Part shown: piece by piece, positions 44,748 through 56,865 of the stretch
How positions within the stretch are numbered: the first letter of the stretch is position 1
Layout of the letters: the number at the start of each line of letters is the position of its first letter
DNA from: Truepera sp.
GTDB lineage: Bacteria; Deinococcota; Deinococci; Deinococcales; Trueperaceae
Direction of reading: 5' to 3'
Assembly: GCA_032027045.1 (NCBI GenBank)
Contig: JAVSMU010000001.1
Coordinates: forward strand, 2,734,934-2,798,933
Length of the DNA: 64,000 bases
The notes under the pieces: generated by a model
Seen by the model: only the letters and a program-made list of their open reading frames with translations
What the model was told of the DNA's origin: nothing
Databases searched by the model: none
Program-made: the position numbers and the translations under genes

Positions 44748-45665
44748 GTGAACGATCAACGAACCGCCAACCGGCCGTCATCCACGAAACGAGAGACGGT
44801 GCGCGGCTCCCCGGACCGCAGCTCCCCGGACCGCAGCTCCCAAGGCCGCGGCGCCCCCGGCCGCGTTCTCGCGGCGCTCTCGCTCGCGGTCCTTGGCACC
44901 GCCTTCGCCCAAGGCGCCGGTCAACCTACCCCGCCGCCCGTAGTCGGCCTCCACTATCAGGAACTGCTCTCGGGGCAAGACGCCGAGATCGTCATCACCG
45001 TTCCCAAGCCCGCTCTCTCTCACTGGGACAGCCTCGCCGTCCAGTCGGACGACCCCTGCCTGTCGCCGGACCTTTCGAGGCTCGAGAACGCCGGCGAGTC
45101 GTGGCGGCTACCCGCCCAGGTCGCCGACTCGGAATCCTGCCAGGCAACCGTCACGCTGTCGGTAGCCAAGGGTGAGGAGAAGTGGGCCGCCGCCATTCTG
45201 GTCGGCGTCCAGTGGGTGGATTCCGACGTCCCCTCGATCGACGGCCGCACCGCCTCCATGAGCTACGCGGGCAGGTCCGGCCCCGGCACGATGGTGGGGG
45301 CCCCGCTCGGCACCGAAGTGCCTCTCATCGAGGCGGCTCTGACCAACGCCGGCAGCGAGCCGCTCACCGCCCTGGGCTTCAGCACGTACCCGCTACTCGA
45401 CCAGGTCATGGGGCCCACCTTCGTGGCGCGGGTCGAGAGTGGCCTGGTCGAGTACGTGGAGGTGCCCGCGGGCGACGCCCTCGGCACCCTCGCCCCAGGC
45501 GAAGCGCTGACCTTCGGCATCCCCATCGACCTCGGAGGACGGCTCGTGACCGGCAACGTGGCCGTGACCCTCGGAACGCTGCCGATGATCGACATCGGCG
45601 GCCAACGCTACCGCCTGACCCCGCAGTCCGTTTACACCTTCGAGTTCGGGCCGCCAGGCAGGTGA
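44748..45665 (+). CDS. Exported beta-rich protein of unknown function
   Basis: 305 residues from GTG with GGGAGGGG upstream. A long polar N-terminal region (39 residues with a duplicated SPDRS) precedes a signal-like segment RVLAALSLAVLGTAFAQG. The mature part looks like two beta-sandwich domains with a Cys pair near residues 106 and 130. No family recognised. It is coupled to the next gene by a GTGA overlap, so the products probably work together. Confidence 0.7.
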   Translation: MNDQRTANRPSSTKRETVRGSPDRSSPDRSSQGRGAPGRVLAALSLAVLGTAFAQGAGQPTPPPVVGLHYQELLSGQDAEIVITVPKPALSHWDSLAVQSDDPCLSPDLSRLENAGESWRLPAQVADSESCQATVTLSVAKGEEKWAAAILVGVQWVDSDVPSIDGRTASMSYAGRSGPGTMVGAPLGTEVPLIEAALTNAGSEPLTALGFSTYPLLDQVMGPTFVARVESGLVEYVEVPAGDALGTLAPGEALTFGIPIDLGGRLVTGNVAVTLGTLPMIDIGGQRYRLTPQSVYTFEFGPPGR

Positions 45666-47143
45666 CCAGTGCGGTGACCAGTCCGGAACCGCAGGCGCCA
45701 CCCGGGACCGCAAGGGGTAACGGGCGAGGGCGGCGATCGCTGGTTGCCCTCGGCGCGCTCGGCGTCCTCGGCCTCGCGAGCTTGGCGGCCGCGCAGGCCG
45801 CGTCCACCGACCTCGAAACGCTGCTCGCCGCGGCGCAGGCCCACTACTCCCCGCCCCGCCACCTGCAACTGGAGGCCTCCGACCTCGCCTCGGCCGCGCT
45901 CATCCAGGCGCACGCGGTTCTGCCTCGGGTGGGCTTCGAGCAGTCGTTGCGCTGGCGCGGCTACGAGGCGTTCGACCTCCACCTCGGGCTCGACGCGAGC
46001 GTTCCGCTGTTCCGCGCCAGAACCGCGCCCATCGCCGAGCTCCAGGCCGAGCGCCAGCGAGACCACGCGGCGAGGGCCGCCGCCGACAAGGCCGCGGCGC
46101 ACGCCGAGTTCCTCGCCGATGCTCTCGCGCTGGCGCTCGTGCTGCGCCTGGAGGCCGACTCGGGCAGCGCCTTGGAGCGCTTCCGGCTCGAGGTCTGGTC
46201 CCCACCCACCTCCGCGGACCAGCTCTTCGCCCTCGCGCCACCGGACCGGGAGTTGCTCGAGCTCTTCCACAGCGTCCAAGGGCTCCATGCGTTCTCCCGC
46301 CAGCACGTGTCCGAGCTGAAGGAGCGCCTATCGCAGGCCACCGGCGGCCCCGTGGACCGCGAGACCTGGCCCGGTTTCGACGAGCTCCTCGCTGCCATCG
46401 ACTTGGAGCCACCACCACGACAGTCCTGCGTCGAGGCGTCGCCAGACGGTCGCGCCGCCATCAGCCGGCACCGGCAGCGGCTCCTCGACCTTGCCGTGGA
46501 CCGAACCCTCGACGTTCAGGTCAACCTCGTGGGGTCCGTCGCCTATGACGACACGCTCGGCCTCGCCGCGCCGGCGGGCTCCAACTCGACGCGCGCCCAA
46601 CTGGGCCTCGAGGCGCGCATCTACCTGCCGGACGACTGGCCCGTCGTGGCCGACGTCGGCGCCCGCATGGGCCTCGACGGGGCAGACCAGAGCCTACGGG
46701 TCGAGTGGCCACCCGCTCCCTCCGGCCCGAACGCCGACGCGGCAACGGCACGCGCGGACCTCGACCTGGCCGACGCACTCGAGTACCTCGAGGGGCAAGT
46801 AGCCGCCTCGCTGCGCGCCCACGACGAGGCACTCGCGGGCGTGAACGAGGCCGAAGCGCGGCTGCTGTGGCTCGCGCGTGACCACCATCCCGACGGCTCC
46901 AGCCTGGCCTCGGCCCGAGCCGCGGCCTGGGCGCGGTTCCCGGACCCGGTCGTCGACCTGTACGCCGTTTCCCACCGGGCCGACGTCGCCTTCGCGCAGT
47001 TGGCTCTCGCACGCACGGCGCTCGACCTGCAGGTCCTCTGCGGCACGGGTGACGGCAGTTGGGCCGCGGGGCTCAGCGGTCTTGCAGCTGGACATGGCAG
47101 TCGGGCCGCTGACCTTGGCAGTCAGGCCGCGGGTGGGCTCTGA
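45662..47143 (+). CDS. Divergent TolC/OEP-like outer-membrane protein
   Basis: 493 residues from GTG 45662 (another GTG at 45674). After a signal (SLVALGALGVLGLASLAAAQ) the sequence has the two-fold OEP pattern: a helical stretch with ALIQAHAVLPRVGFEQSLRW, then strand DLHLGLDASVPLFRART and a long coiled-coil-like helix (about 120-165), and a second half with RQRLLDLAVDRTLDVQVNLV and AQLGLEARIYLPDDWPV followed by helices (about 365-480). The assignment is by pattern, not close similarity. It would form the outer-membrane exit duct of this cluster; no inner-membrane ABC or adaptor gene is adjacent. Confidence 0.6.
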   Translation: MTSAVTSPEPQAPPGTARGNGRGRRSLVALGALGVLGLASLAAAQAASTDLETLLAAAQAHYSPPRHLQLEASDLASAALIQAHAVLPRVGFEQSLRWRGYEAFDLHLGLDASVPLFRARTAPIAELQAERQRDHAARAAADKAAAHAEFLADALALALVLRLEADSGSALERFRLEVWSPPTSADQLFALAPPDRELLELFHSVQGLHAFSRQHVSELKERLSQATGGPVDRETWPGFDELLAAIDLEPPPRQSCVEASPDGRAAISRHRQRLLDLAVDRTLDVQVNLVGSVAYDDTLGLAAPAGSNSTRAQLGLEARIYLPDDWPVVADVGARMGLDGADQSLRVEWPPAPSGPNADAATARADLDLADALEYLEGQVAASLRAHDEALAGVNEAEARLLWLARDHHPDGSSLASARAAAWARFPDPVVDLYAVSHRADVAFAQLALARTALDLQVLCGTGDGSWAAGLSGLAAGHGSRAADLGSQAAGGL

Positions 47144-47144
47144 G

Positions 47145-48341
47145 GTGAGGCGTTGCCTCAGGCGAGCGGCGGTGTGGCTCCTCGCCCTCGGAGGGGTGGC
47201 GCTTACGTCACTCGGCCTGGCCTTGGGGGCGGAAGCCTGGACCGGGGCGCGAAGCCTGCCGCCGTGGGCGCCGAGCCCGCCCTACTGGTTGGGCCGGGCG
47301 CTCACACTGCTGCCCGGCGACGGTATCGAGACGCTGCCCATGAAGTGGCTGCGGCTATCGGCCCGCTGGCCACGACCGGCCGTCGCCCTCCCGCCTTGGA
47401 CGGCGCTTCAGGTCCGCGCCCTGACCGGTCTCAGCCCGGGCGGCTACCAGGGCTGGACCGACGGCCATGACGGCCGGCTGGCGCTTCACGGCCACCCCTG
47501 CACTGCCGAAGACCCGCTCGTAGCGCTTACGTTGAACCTTGGCGCAGGCGAGGTGCCCGTGGGCCTACGTCACCTGAGCCTCACCGAGGTCGCAAACGGT
47601 GCGGGGTACACTCTCCCCGTAACCCTGATCGAGGCCCCGTTGCCGGCCGGCGACTACGCACCCACCGCCACCGCGAGGTGCCGCTCCGGCCGCGAGGCCC
47701 GGCACGCGCTGGGCGCCGCCCAAGTGCTCGAGGCGCCAGGCAACCCGGCGGGGCTCGAGCTCCGCTCCGCCAGTTCGCTAGGCCACGCGGGCCTGCCGGC
47801 CGAGCTCGTGCTCTTCAACCCCGGGCCCGGCGCGGTGCGCCTCGAGGCCGCCCACATCGGGCCAAGGGCCGCCTCCTCGGGCAGGGTCCTCGCCGGTGCC
47901 GGCAGCTTGGAACTCGTGGCCCGGTGGCGCGCCGGCATCGCCACGGGCGCGCTGACGGGGGCGGGCGCCGTGGCAGCCGGCCCTCGAGCCGCAGGCACCG
48001 GAGCGACTGGGGCAGCAGCGCCAGTCACTGGGGCGACGGGCGCCGTAGCGCTCACCGCCCCGCCGGCCGCGGTCGCCACTGACCACCTGTCCCCCTGGGA
48101 CGCCGCCTACAGGGCCGAGGACGACCCCCGCAACCTGCTCCCGAGGCCCACCCACGACCTCGCGCTCGACGTCGCCCCGAACGAGTACGCCATCATCGCC
48201 GTCACGACCGCCTCCTTCCACGAGACCCGCCCGGCACTGCCGCAACTCTTCTACCCGCTCGTCGAGTACGTCACGGACGCTCTCGAGCCGGGCGGGCTGG
48301 TCGTGCGCGACGAGTTGATGGCGGGCTGGTCGGGGCGTTGA
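47145..48341 (+). CDS. Exported protein of unknown function, last gene of the cluster
   Basis: 398 residues from GTG 47145, two bases after the previous stop (GTG 47133 and ATG 47094 are in-frame alternatives). The N-terminus MRRCLRRAAVWLLALGG is a clear signal or anchor segment. The rest is beta-rich with a Gly/Ala/Thr low-complexity tract (about 265-300: GATGAAAPVTGATGAVAL). No family recognised. Gene spacing shows that it belongs to the same operon. Confidence 0.65.
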   Translation: MRRCLRRAAVWLLALGGVALTSLGLALGAEAWTGARSLPPWAPSPPYWLGRALTLLPGDGIETLPMKWLRLSARWPRPAVALPPWTALQVRALTGLSPGGYQGWTDGHDGRLALHGHPCTAEDPLVALTLNLGAGEVPVGLRHLSLTEVANGAGYTLPVTLIEAPLPAGDYAPTATARCRSGREARHALGAAQVLEAPGNPAGLELRSASSLGHAGLPAELVLFNPGPGAVRLEAAHIGPRAASSGRVLAGAGSLELVARWRAGIATGALTGAGAVAAGPRAAGTGATGAAAPVTGATGAVALTAPPAAVATDHLSPWDAAYRAEDDPRNLLPRPTHDLALDVAPNEYAIIAVTTASFHETRPALPQLFYPLVEYVTDALEPGGLVVRDELMAGWSGR

Positions 48342-48365
48342 GTCGGGGCGTTTAGCAAGCCCCTG

Positions 48366-48374
48366 TGCTACAGT
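48366..48374 (+). promoter_or_regulatory. Extended -10 candidate upstream of rpsF
   Basis: TGCTACAGT matches the extended -10 form TGn-TAnnnT about 170 bp before the rpsF start. No -35 is seen at the normal distance, so this is a weak call. Confidence 0.3.
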
Positions 48375-48546
48375 TGTCATTTGCCGCGCGTCATTCCGGG
48401 CCCGCCCGGAAGTGCGTGGTGGCGAGCTGATGCTGGGAAGGGCTAGCGCGGGCCGAACCTCGGCCCGGCGCGTCGTGCCGCGACCGATGCGGCCGCGCCG
48501 CGTCCCCGCGAGGGGCCAGGGGCCACCAGCCTGGAAGGAGGTGCAC

Positions 48547-48897
48547 ATGCCGAACAACACCAAGTACGATCTCAACGTCATCCTCGACCCGAGCCTGAGC
48601 GAGCAGCAGGTCCAGTCGGAGAAGGACGCCGTGACGCTCCAGGTGGAGCGCGCGGGGGGTGAGATCCTCGAAGTCGACGAGTGGGGCATGCGCCGTCTGG
48701 CGTACCCGATCCGCAAGGGCAACGAGGGTTACTACCTCATCTATCGCCTACACTTGACCGGCGAAACCCCCAAGACCATCGAAGCAGCGTTACGCCAGCG
48801 CGATAACGTCATGCGAGTCCTGGTCGTCCGGGAACGCCCGGAGTGGAAGACGAAGAAGGAGCCCAAGGTCGAGGCAAAGGCCGAGGCCGCTGCCTAA
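48547..48897 (+). CDS. rpsF: 30S ribosomal protein S6
   Basis: 116 residues: TKYDLNVILDPSLSEQQVQ, GMRRLAYPIRKGNEGYYLIY and DNVMRVLVVRE are classical S6 blocks; it binds S18 in the small-subunit platform. AAGGAGG precedes the ATG at an ideal distance. The Lys/Glu/Ala-rich tail is common in this phylum. First gene of the rpsF-ssb-rpsR-rplI operon. Confidence 0.97.
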   Translation: MPNNTKYDLNVILDPSLSEQQVQSEKDAVTLQVERAGGEILEVDEWGMRRLAYPIRKGNEGYYLIYRLHLTGETPKTIEAALRQRDNVMRVLVVRERPEWKTKKEPKVEAKAEAAA

Positions 48898-48935
48898 CCC
48901 AAGAACTTAGTGACGAGTGGTTGGAGAGTCACCTC

Positions 48936-49766
48936 ATGGCACGTGGTTTGAACAACGTATACCTGGTCGGCACGCTGGTTCAGAAGCCGGAGCTGCGCTA
49001 TACCCCCGGTGGGTTGGCCATCCTGGAGATGAACGTGGCGGGCAACGACAACGTCATGGGTGATGACGACCGCCTTCGCGAATTGGCCTGGTACCACCGC
49101 GTCACCCTCTTCGGTGCACAAGCGGAGATGATGGCCGATCAGTTGCAAGAAGGCAGCGCCGTGTTCGTCGAAGGGCGCCTCAACTACCGCTCCTGGGAAG
49201 CCCAGGACGGCCAGAAGCGCTCCGCCCTCGACGTCAACGCGCAACGCGTCGAATTGCTTACCCTGGGCATCCGCACCGGTGAGGCCACCGTCATCGACGC
49301 TCGCGGCCAACACCGGCTGAAGGACGCGCTCAACCAGGTGCTCATCGTGGGCAACCTCACGCGCGACGCCGAGATGCGTTCCACGCCCTCCGGGGCGTCG
49401 GTCACGCGCTTCGGGGTGGCGGTCAACGAGCGCTTCCGCGGCAAGGGCGGCGACGATCAAGAACGCACCCATTTCGTGGAAGTCACCGTGTGGCGCGAAC
49501 TCGCGGAAGGCTGCGAGTCGCTGCGCAAGGGTGACGGCGTGTTCGTGATCGGCAGGCTCGTCAACGATTCTTGGACGGACAAAGAAGGCAACCGCCGGTT
49601 CACGACGCGGCTAGAAGGTCAACGCGTCGAGTTCCTCACTCGCGGTCCCGGCAGCGGTGGAGCCGGAACCCGCACGGAGCGCAGCGACGCTACGGGCGCC
49701 CAGGCGAGACCGTCGACGTTAGACATCGACGAAGAGTTTCCACCAGAAGAGGACCTACCCTTCTAG
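48936..49766 (+). CDS. ssb: Single-stranded DNA-binding protein with two OB folds
   Basis: 276 residues holding two OB domains in one chain (about 1-112, MARGLNNVYLVGTLVQKPEL; about 127-238, LNQVLIVGNLTRDAEMRSTP). This arrangement, functioning as a dimer, is characteristic of the Deinococcus-Thermus group; other bacteria use a one-OB tetramer. The acidic tip EEFPPEEDLPF is the partner-binding tail. ATG 48936 with GGAGAG upstream is chosen over the longer frame, which reads back into rpsF. The stop directly abuts the rpsR start. Confidence 0.96.
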   Translation: MARGLNNVYLVGTLVQKPELRYTPGGLAILEMNVAGNDNVMGDDDRLRELAWYHRVTLFGAQAEMMADQLQEGSAVFVEGRLNYRSWEAQDGQKRSALDVNAQRVELLTLGIRTGEATVIDARGQHRLKDALNQVLIVGNLTRDAEMRSTPSGASVTRFGVAVNERFRGKGGDDQERTHFVEVTVWRELAEGCESLRKGDGVFVIGRLVNDSWTDKEGNRRFTTRLEGQRVEFLTRGPGSGGAGTRTERSDATGAQARPSTLDIDEEFPPEEDLPF

Positions 49767-50051
49767 ATGGCAAGAGAAGCAAGAGACAAGGGCGGCGATC
49801 GCCGCCGCGGACGTGGGGGCGGCCGTCGCGGCCGCAGGCCACGCGTATGCCCGTTCTGTGCGGGTGAGTACGAGATCATGGATTACCACGACGGCCGGGT
49901 TCTGAGGCGCTTCATCTCCGATACCGCCAAGATCCTGCCCCGTCGCCGCACCGGCGTGTGCGCCAGGCATCAGCGTCGGCTCGCCACCACCATCAAGCGT
50001 GCGCGCATGCTCGCGATCATCCCGATCACCGAGAAGCTGGTGCGGAAGTGA
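49767..50051 (+). CDS. rpsR: 30S ribosomal protein S18, zinc-ligand form
   Basis: 94 residues. After an Arg/Gly-rich start, RPRVCPFCAGE has a CxxC and TGVCARHQRRL a CxxH, so this is the zinc-binding (C+) version. KILPRRRTGVC and the terminal ITEKLVRK are typical S18. It starts on the base after the ssb stop and overlaps rplI by 4 bp. Confidence 0.96.
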   Translation: MAREARDKGGDRRRGRGGGRRGRRPRVCPFCAGEYEIMDYHDGRVLRRFISDTAKILPRRRTGVCARHQRRLATTIKRARMLAIIPITEKLVRK

Positions 50052-50500
50052 ACGTCATCCTCCTCGAGCCCGTCGAGAAGTTGGGCGAGGCGGGCAGTAT
50101 CGTCAGGGTGAAGGACGGGTACGCCCGCAACTACCTCGTGCCGCAGGGCCTCGCGCTGCCGGCCACCAAGTCGAACCAGGCCGAGTTGCAGGCGCGGCTG
50201 GCGCAAAGGGCCCGCCAACTGTCGGAGCGCAAGTCCGACGCGGAGCGCCTTTCCGAGATGCTGGGCGACGCCCACATCGAGATCCGCGTGAAGGCCGGCG
50301 AAGGCCGCATCTACGGCTCGGTCGGCAACCGCGACATCGCGGACGCCCTCAAGGCCGCCTACGACGTGGAGATCGACCGCCGCAAGGTCGTCCTCGACGA
50401 GCCCATCAAGGTGACGGGCGAGTTCGTCGTCCCCTACCGCCCACACCCCGAGGTCACCATCGACCTAAAGGTGTTGGTCGTCGCCGAGGGTGAGGCCTGA
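50048..50500 (+). CDS. rplI: 50S ribosomal protein L9
   Basis: 150 residues with the two L9 lobes joined by a long helix: MNVILLEPVEKLGEAGSIVR, VKDGYARNYLVPQGLALPAT, then the helix (about 45-75), and the C-terminal RIYGSVGNRDIADAL. Start GTG overlaps rpsR (GTGA). Last gene of the operon; a strong terminator follows. Confidence 0.96.
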   Translation: MNVILLEPVEKLGEAGSIVRVKDGYARNYLVPQGLALPATKSNQAELQARLAQRARQLSERKSDAERLSEMLGDAHIEIRVKAGEGRIYGSVGNRDIADALKAAYDVEIDRRKVVLDEPIKVTGEFVVPYRPHPEVTIDLKVLVVAEGEA

Positions 50501-50542
50501 ACCAGGGCTTCCGCAGCGGCCACGCGCCGCCAGGAACCAAGC

Positions 50543-50579
50543 TAACCGCGGCCGGCTTCAACCGGCCGCGGTTACTTTT
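50543..50579 (+). terminator. Terminator of the rpsF-ssb-rpsR-rplI operon
   Basis: A perfect 13-bp stem (TAACCGCGGCCGG / CCGGCCGCGGTTA, loop CTTCAA) is followed by CTTTTGG, 42 bp after the rplI stop. It may also protect the convergent pyk gene. Confidence 0.85.
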
Positions 50580-50691
50580 GGCTTGTTTGCCCTAGAAGCC
50601 GTTTGGGTCGCCGGTGGAGCCTGCCCTTCAACGATCCCGTGCCTCCACGGGCCCTTGGCCCGAGGAGCGCCCGGCCCGGCGAAACCTCAGC

Positions 50692-53405
<2,714 letters not shown>

Positions 53406-53411
53406 TCAGGA

Positions 53412-54503
53412 CTACGAAGTCCTGAGCGGTACCACCATGGCTAGGTAACTCGGGTCACCGAGGTCGGTGACCACGCTCGGTGCGGAGTTGGAACCCGAGA
53501 AGCTCAGGCGCATGTCTCCGCCGACCGGGGTCAGCGCATCGACCAAGTACTTGCTGTTGTAGGCCAGGCCGATCTCGGAGTCGGTTCCCTCCTGCATGAC
53601 GGAGATGGCCTCCTGGCTGCGGCCGAAACTTCCTTCGGCCGTGATCTGCAATTCCCCGTCCTTGATGAACAGGTCGACGCGGTTGTTGGCTGTCTTATCG
53701 GCCATCAGCGCCACGCGCGCCACCGCCTCGGAGAGATAAGTGGCGTCGAGCGTGATGCTCACGGGGAAGTTCTTGGGGATGACCCGCTCGTAATCGGGGA
53801 ACGCGGCCTCCATGAGTTTGAGGTTGAGTGCGTAGTTGCCGTGCTCGACGCTCAGTTGTCCGGGCTCGAGGGCGAGCTTTACCTCGCCGTCGCCAAGCAC
53901 GCGCAGCAGCTCGTCGATGCTCCGCGCCGGAACGATGATGTCTGCCGCTATGCCCGAGGCCTCTTCGAGGTCGTAGTAGGCGAGCCTGAACCCGTCGGTG
54001 GCGACGGCGCGCGTGCGCTCGTCGGTCATCTCGAGCTTGACGCCCCGGAAGACGGCCTGGAAATCTGCCACTGCGGCCGCGTACTTCACCGCCGTGAGGG
54101 CACGGGCGAACCCCGCGCCGCCGAGGGCGCCCTCGTGTTCGGCCCTGAAGTTCAGCACCGGGGCCGACGCCGGCGACATCAACTGCAGCTTGGTGGCGTA
54201 AGTGCCGGAGCTGATCTGCAGGTCGTCTTCGCCGAACTCGAGGGTGACGTCCTCGGCCGGCAGTGCCCTTACGACCTGGCTGAAGACGTGCCCTACCACG
54301 GCGTAGCTGCCCTGCCCGGGAGCGTCCGCCGCAAAGCGCGCGCGAATGTCGACGTCCATGTTCGACCCGCTGAGTTCCATGCCGGAATCGTTCACGTCTA
54401 TGCGCAACAAGCTCAGGCCAGGGTTACTGGACCGGCTGGGAACGATACGTTCGACGCGTGCGAGCGTTTCGGCGAGGCTCTTCTTTGGGACGAGCACCTT
54501 CAT
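53412..54503 (-). CDS. dnaN: DNA polymerase III sliding clamp (beta subunit)
   Basis: 363 residues with three clamp domains. Family blocks include ATDGFRLAYYDLEE and EAAFPDYERVIPK, and the C-terminal MVVPLRTS. ATG 54503 (MKVLVPKKSL) has AGGAGAG upstream; the longer frame runs into the origin. It is the first gene downstream of dnaA across oriC. Confidence 0.97.
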   Translation of the reverse strand: MKVLVPKKSLAETLARVERIVPSRSSNPGLSLLRIDVNDSGMELSGSNMDVDIRARFAADAPGQGSYAVVGHVFSQVVRALPAEDVTLEFGEDDLQISSGTYATKLQLMSPASAPVLNFRAEHEGALGGAGFARALTAVKYAAAVADFQAVFRGVKLEMTDERTRAVATDGFRLAYYDLEEASGIAADIIVPARSIDELLRVLGDGEVKLALEPGQLSVEHGNYALNLKLMEAAFPDYERVIPKNFPVSITLDATYLSEAVARVALMADKTANNRVDLFIKDGELQITAEGSFGRSQEAISVMQEGTDSEIGLAYNSKYLVDALTPVGGDMRLSFSGSNSAPSVVTDLGDPSYLAMVVPLRTS

Positions 54504-54831
54504 GCGACTCTCCTGGGGTCCATCGGTTAAGCACCCAAGGCCCGAGCACGGCTGCCTGGGCACGACAGGTACACGGCTATGCGCCGCCGCGGGGCCCGTT
54601 TCGGGTGCCCGGGGTAGAGCATACATCGTCAGGAGCGCGCTCTGCGTGGCGACACCCTCGCCTGGAACGCCCTGTTCATGCTCTGGGTGGCCTTCCACCC
54701 GGTGATGACCGCGCTCCGATCCCGCCTCGACGATACGTTTCTCGTTCTCGGGCTCCTCGACCTACTAGGCAGTTGCCCAGAGCGACGGGGCGGTTGACTG
54801 GAATCTCTGTATCTCGAAGAACCAAACCCCT

Positions 54832-55025
54832 TAGTAGTAGGGGGTGTGGAATGTGTGGAAAGCCGTCTTTCGACCGCCGGACACGGGAAGCGGCCTGTCG
54901 ACTGATTGTGGATAAATGGGCCTTCCCTGTGGATAATCCGGTTCAGCTTCCACACCTGTCCACAGGCCGTTCTGGGCGAGAATAATCCACAGGGTAGTCC
55001 ACAGGTTCTTGACAGGTTGTCCACA
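54832..55025. other. Chromosomal replication origin (oriC) between dnaN and dnaA
   Basis: The region holds two perfect DnaA boxes (TGTGGATAA at 54907-54915 and 54928-54936), close variants TAATCCACA (54983-54991) and TTGTCCACA (55017-55025), and weaker CTGTCCACA (54956-54964) and TAGTCCACA (54995-55003). TAGTAGTAG at 54832-54840 followed by GGGGG and a TGTGGAA pair fits the DnaA-trio unwinding element described in Bacillus subtilis. The remainder of the 595-bp gap shows no gene. Location beside dnaA, dnaN and the par genes supports this as the origin. Confidence 0.9.
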
Positions 55026-55098
55026 GAGTTTCCCACAATCCGGCGTTTCGAGGCTTGTTTCCGACGCGCCGCCTGCAAGGAGTCAGTTGTGGACGGGT

Positions 55099-56442
55099 TC
55101 AGACGAGAGACTCGCGGATCGAGCGGACGGCGCGCGTGAGCTCGCCCTCCGTCTTGTTCGAGTTCTCGATCTTCTGGACGGCGTACATGACCGTCGAGTG
55201 GTCGCGCCCCGAGAAGTAGGCGCCTATCTCCGGGTACGAGTGCGTGGTCAACTCGCGGATGAGGAACATGGCTATCTGGCGCGGGATCACGAGTTCCTGG
55301 CGCCGGCTCTTGCCGCGCACTTCGTCAGAATCGACGCCGAAATGGTCGGCAGTGCGCTCGAGGATGGTGGGCATCGTCAGGCTGATGTTGCCGGGCGCGA
55401 ACACGTCGGAGAGCGCCTCGGCGACGATCTGACGGTTCAGCGGCGACTGGTTCATCGACGCGTAGACGATGGCCCTGACGAGCGCGCCCTCGAGCTCGCG
55501 GATGTTCGAGGTCACGTGCCGGGCGATGTAATCCATGACCTCGGACGGCACCTTGACGCCGCGGTACTCGGCGTTCATCGCGAGGATGGCTATGCGGGTC
55601 TCGAGGTCGGGAGCCTGGATGTCGGTGATCAGCCCCCACTCGAAGCGGCTGCGAAGGCGCTTCTCGAGGGTGGGGATGTCCTTCGGGGGCCGGTCGGAGG
55701 AGACGATCAGTTGCTTCCCGGATTCGTAGAGGGCGTTGAACGTGTGGAAGAACTCCTCCTGCGTGCGCTCCTTGCCGGCGATGAACTGGATGTCGTCGAT
55801 CAGCAGGACGTCGATGGTGCGGTAGCGGTCGCGGAACTGCGTCATCCGGTCCTCACGGATGGCGGTGATGAGGTCGTTCGTGAAGGCCTCGGTAGTCACG
55901 TACTCGACCTGCAGTTGCGGGTGTCGTTCGAACACCGCGTGCCCGACGGCGTGCATGAGGTGCGTCTTTCCCAGGCCCGCTTCGCCGTAGAGGAAGAGCG
56001 GGTTGTAGGCGCGCCCCGGCGCCTCCACCACGGCGCGGGCGGCCGCGTTCGCCAGGTTGTTGTTGGGGCCGACCACGAAGTTCTCGAACACGTACTTGGG
56101 GTTCAGGGTCGGCTTGCGCGCCACCGGCCTCTCGGACGGCGCCGACTCGGCGGCGGGCGTGCTGAACATGTCCTGCTGCTCGGTTATCTGGGTGCCGATC
56201 ACCTGGAAGGCCACCCTGGGCGCGTCCATCCCGAGGTCGCGCAGTGCCTCCTCGAGCACCCCCGTGTAGTTGCTGCGCAACCAGTCCCGAGCGAAACCGT
56301 GCGGCACGCCAAGGACGAAGGCGCCGTCGACGATGCCTTGCGGGCTTACCTGCGCGAACCAGGTGCGGAACTCGACCTCAGGGATCTCGGCGCGCACGCG
56401 CGAGATGACGTCGTCCCACATCCCCTGAGCCTTGCCCGCCAT
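55099..56442 (-). CDS. dnaA: Chromosomal replication initiator protein DnaA
   Basis: 447 residues. Domain I (1-80) with EVEFRTWFAQVSP, a short linker, the AAA+ domain with Walker A GEAGLGKTH and Walker B LLIDDIQF, and domain IV with HSYPEIGAYFSGRDHSTVMY, which reads DnaA boxes. AAGGAGG lies before the ATG at 56442 (an internal ATG at residue 8 is possible). Its stop lies a few bases from the first weak DnaA box of oriC. Confidence 0.98.
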   Translation of the reverse strand: MAGKAQGMWDDVISRVRAEIPEVEFRTWFAQVSPQGIVDGAFVLGVPHGFARDWLRSNYTGVLEEALRDLGMDAPRVAFQVIGTQITEQQDMFSTPAAESAPSERPVARKPTLNPKYVFENFVVGPNNNLANAAARAVVEAPGRAYNPLFLYGEAGLGKTHLMHAVGHAVFERHPQLQVEYVTTEAFTNDLITAIREDRMTQFRDRYRTIDVLLIDDIQFIAGKERTQEEFFHTFNALYESGKQLIVSSDRPPKDIPTLEKRLRSRFEWGLITDIQAPDLETRIAILAMNAEYRGVKVPSEVMDYIARHVTSNIRELEGALVRAIVYASMNQSPLNRQIVAEALSDVFAPGNISLTMPTILERTADHFGVDSDEVRGKSRRQELVIPRQIAMFLIRELTTHSYPEIGAYFSGRDHSTVMYAVQKIENSNKTEGELTRAVRSIRESLV

Positions 56443-56865
56443 CGCCTGACCCCTCCTTCGCCGCTCGTCGTACCGACCTCAACGCAGAGCCGACACCTTG
56501 CTCGGTGCGCCGAGGCGCGCCCTTGTCCGCCCTCAGCCTCCGAAGGCGGTTCCGCGAGAAGCCGATTCTGCCACCACTCGCTCCGTTGGAGCTAGCGGAG
56601 ATTACCAGTGTCGTCAGCCGCTGGTGCTGAACCACAACCGGCCGGTCTTCCTTGCCGAGTTGCTGCACCGAGGCGGTAGTTGCTCCGAGTTGGTTGGGCG
56701 ACGCCGCGTCTTGGACTGGGTCCGGTTACGCGCGGGTGACGACGGCGACGGCATTCGCTACGGCCGGGGGCAGTCTAACAGATGGGGGCGGCTGCTACCC
56801 GGGCGTCGCGGCGGCAAGCGGAGTCCCTCGGGGCGGGAGCGGCGGTTGCGCGCCGGTCAGGTGCG
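56443..56865. other. Intergenic region between divergent dnaA and mnmG, unassigned part
   Basis: 423 bp without a convincing gene; open frames present are short and of no known family. A small inverted repeat CTCCG/CGGAG is near 56580-56600. No clear promoter for dnaA is recognised. The adjoining 56866-57087 is the 37-bp repeat. Confidence 0.5.
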
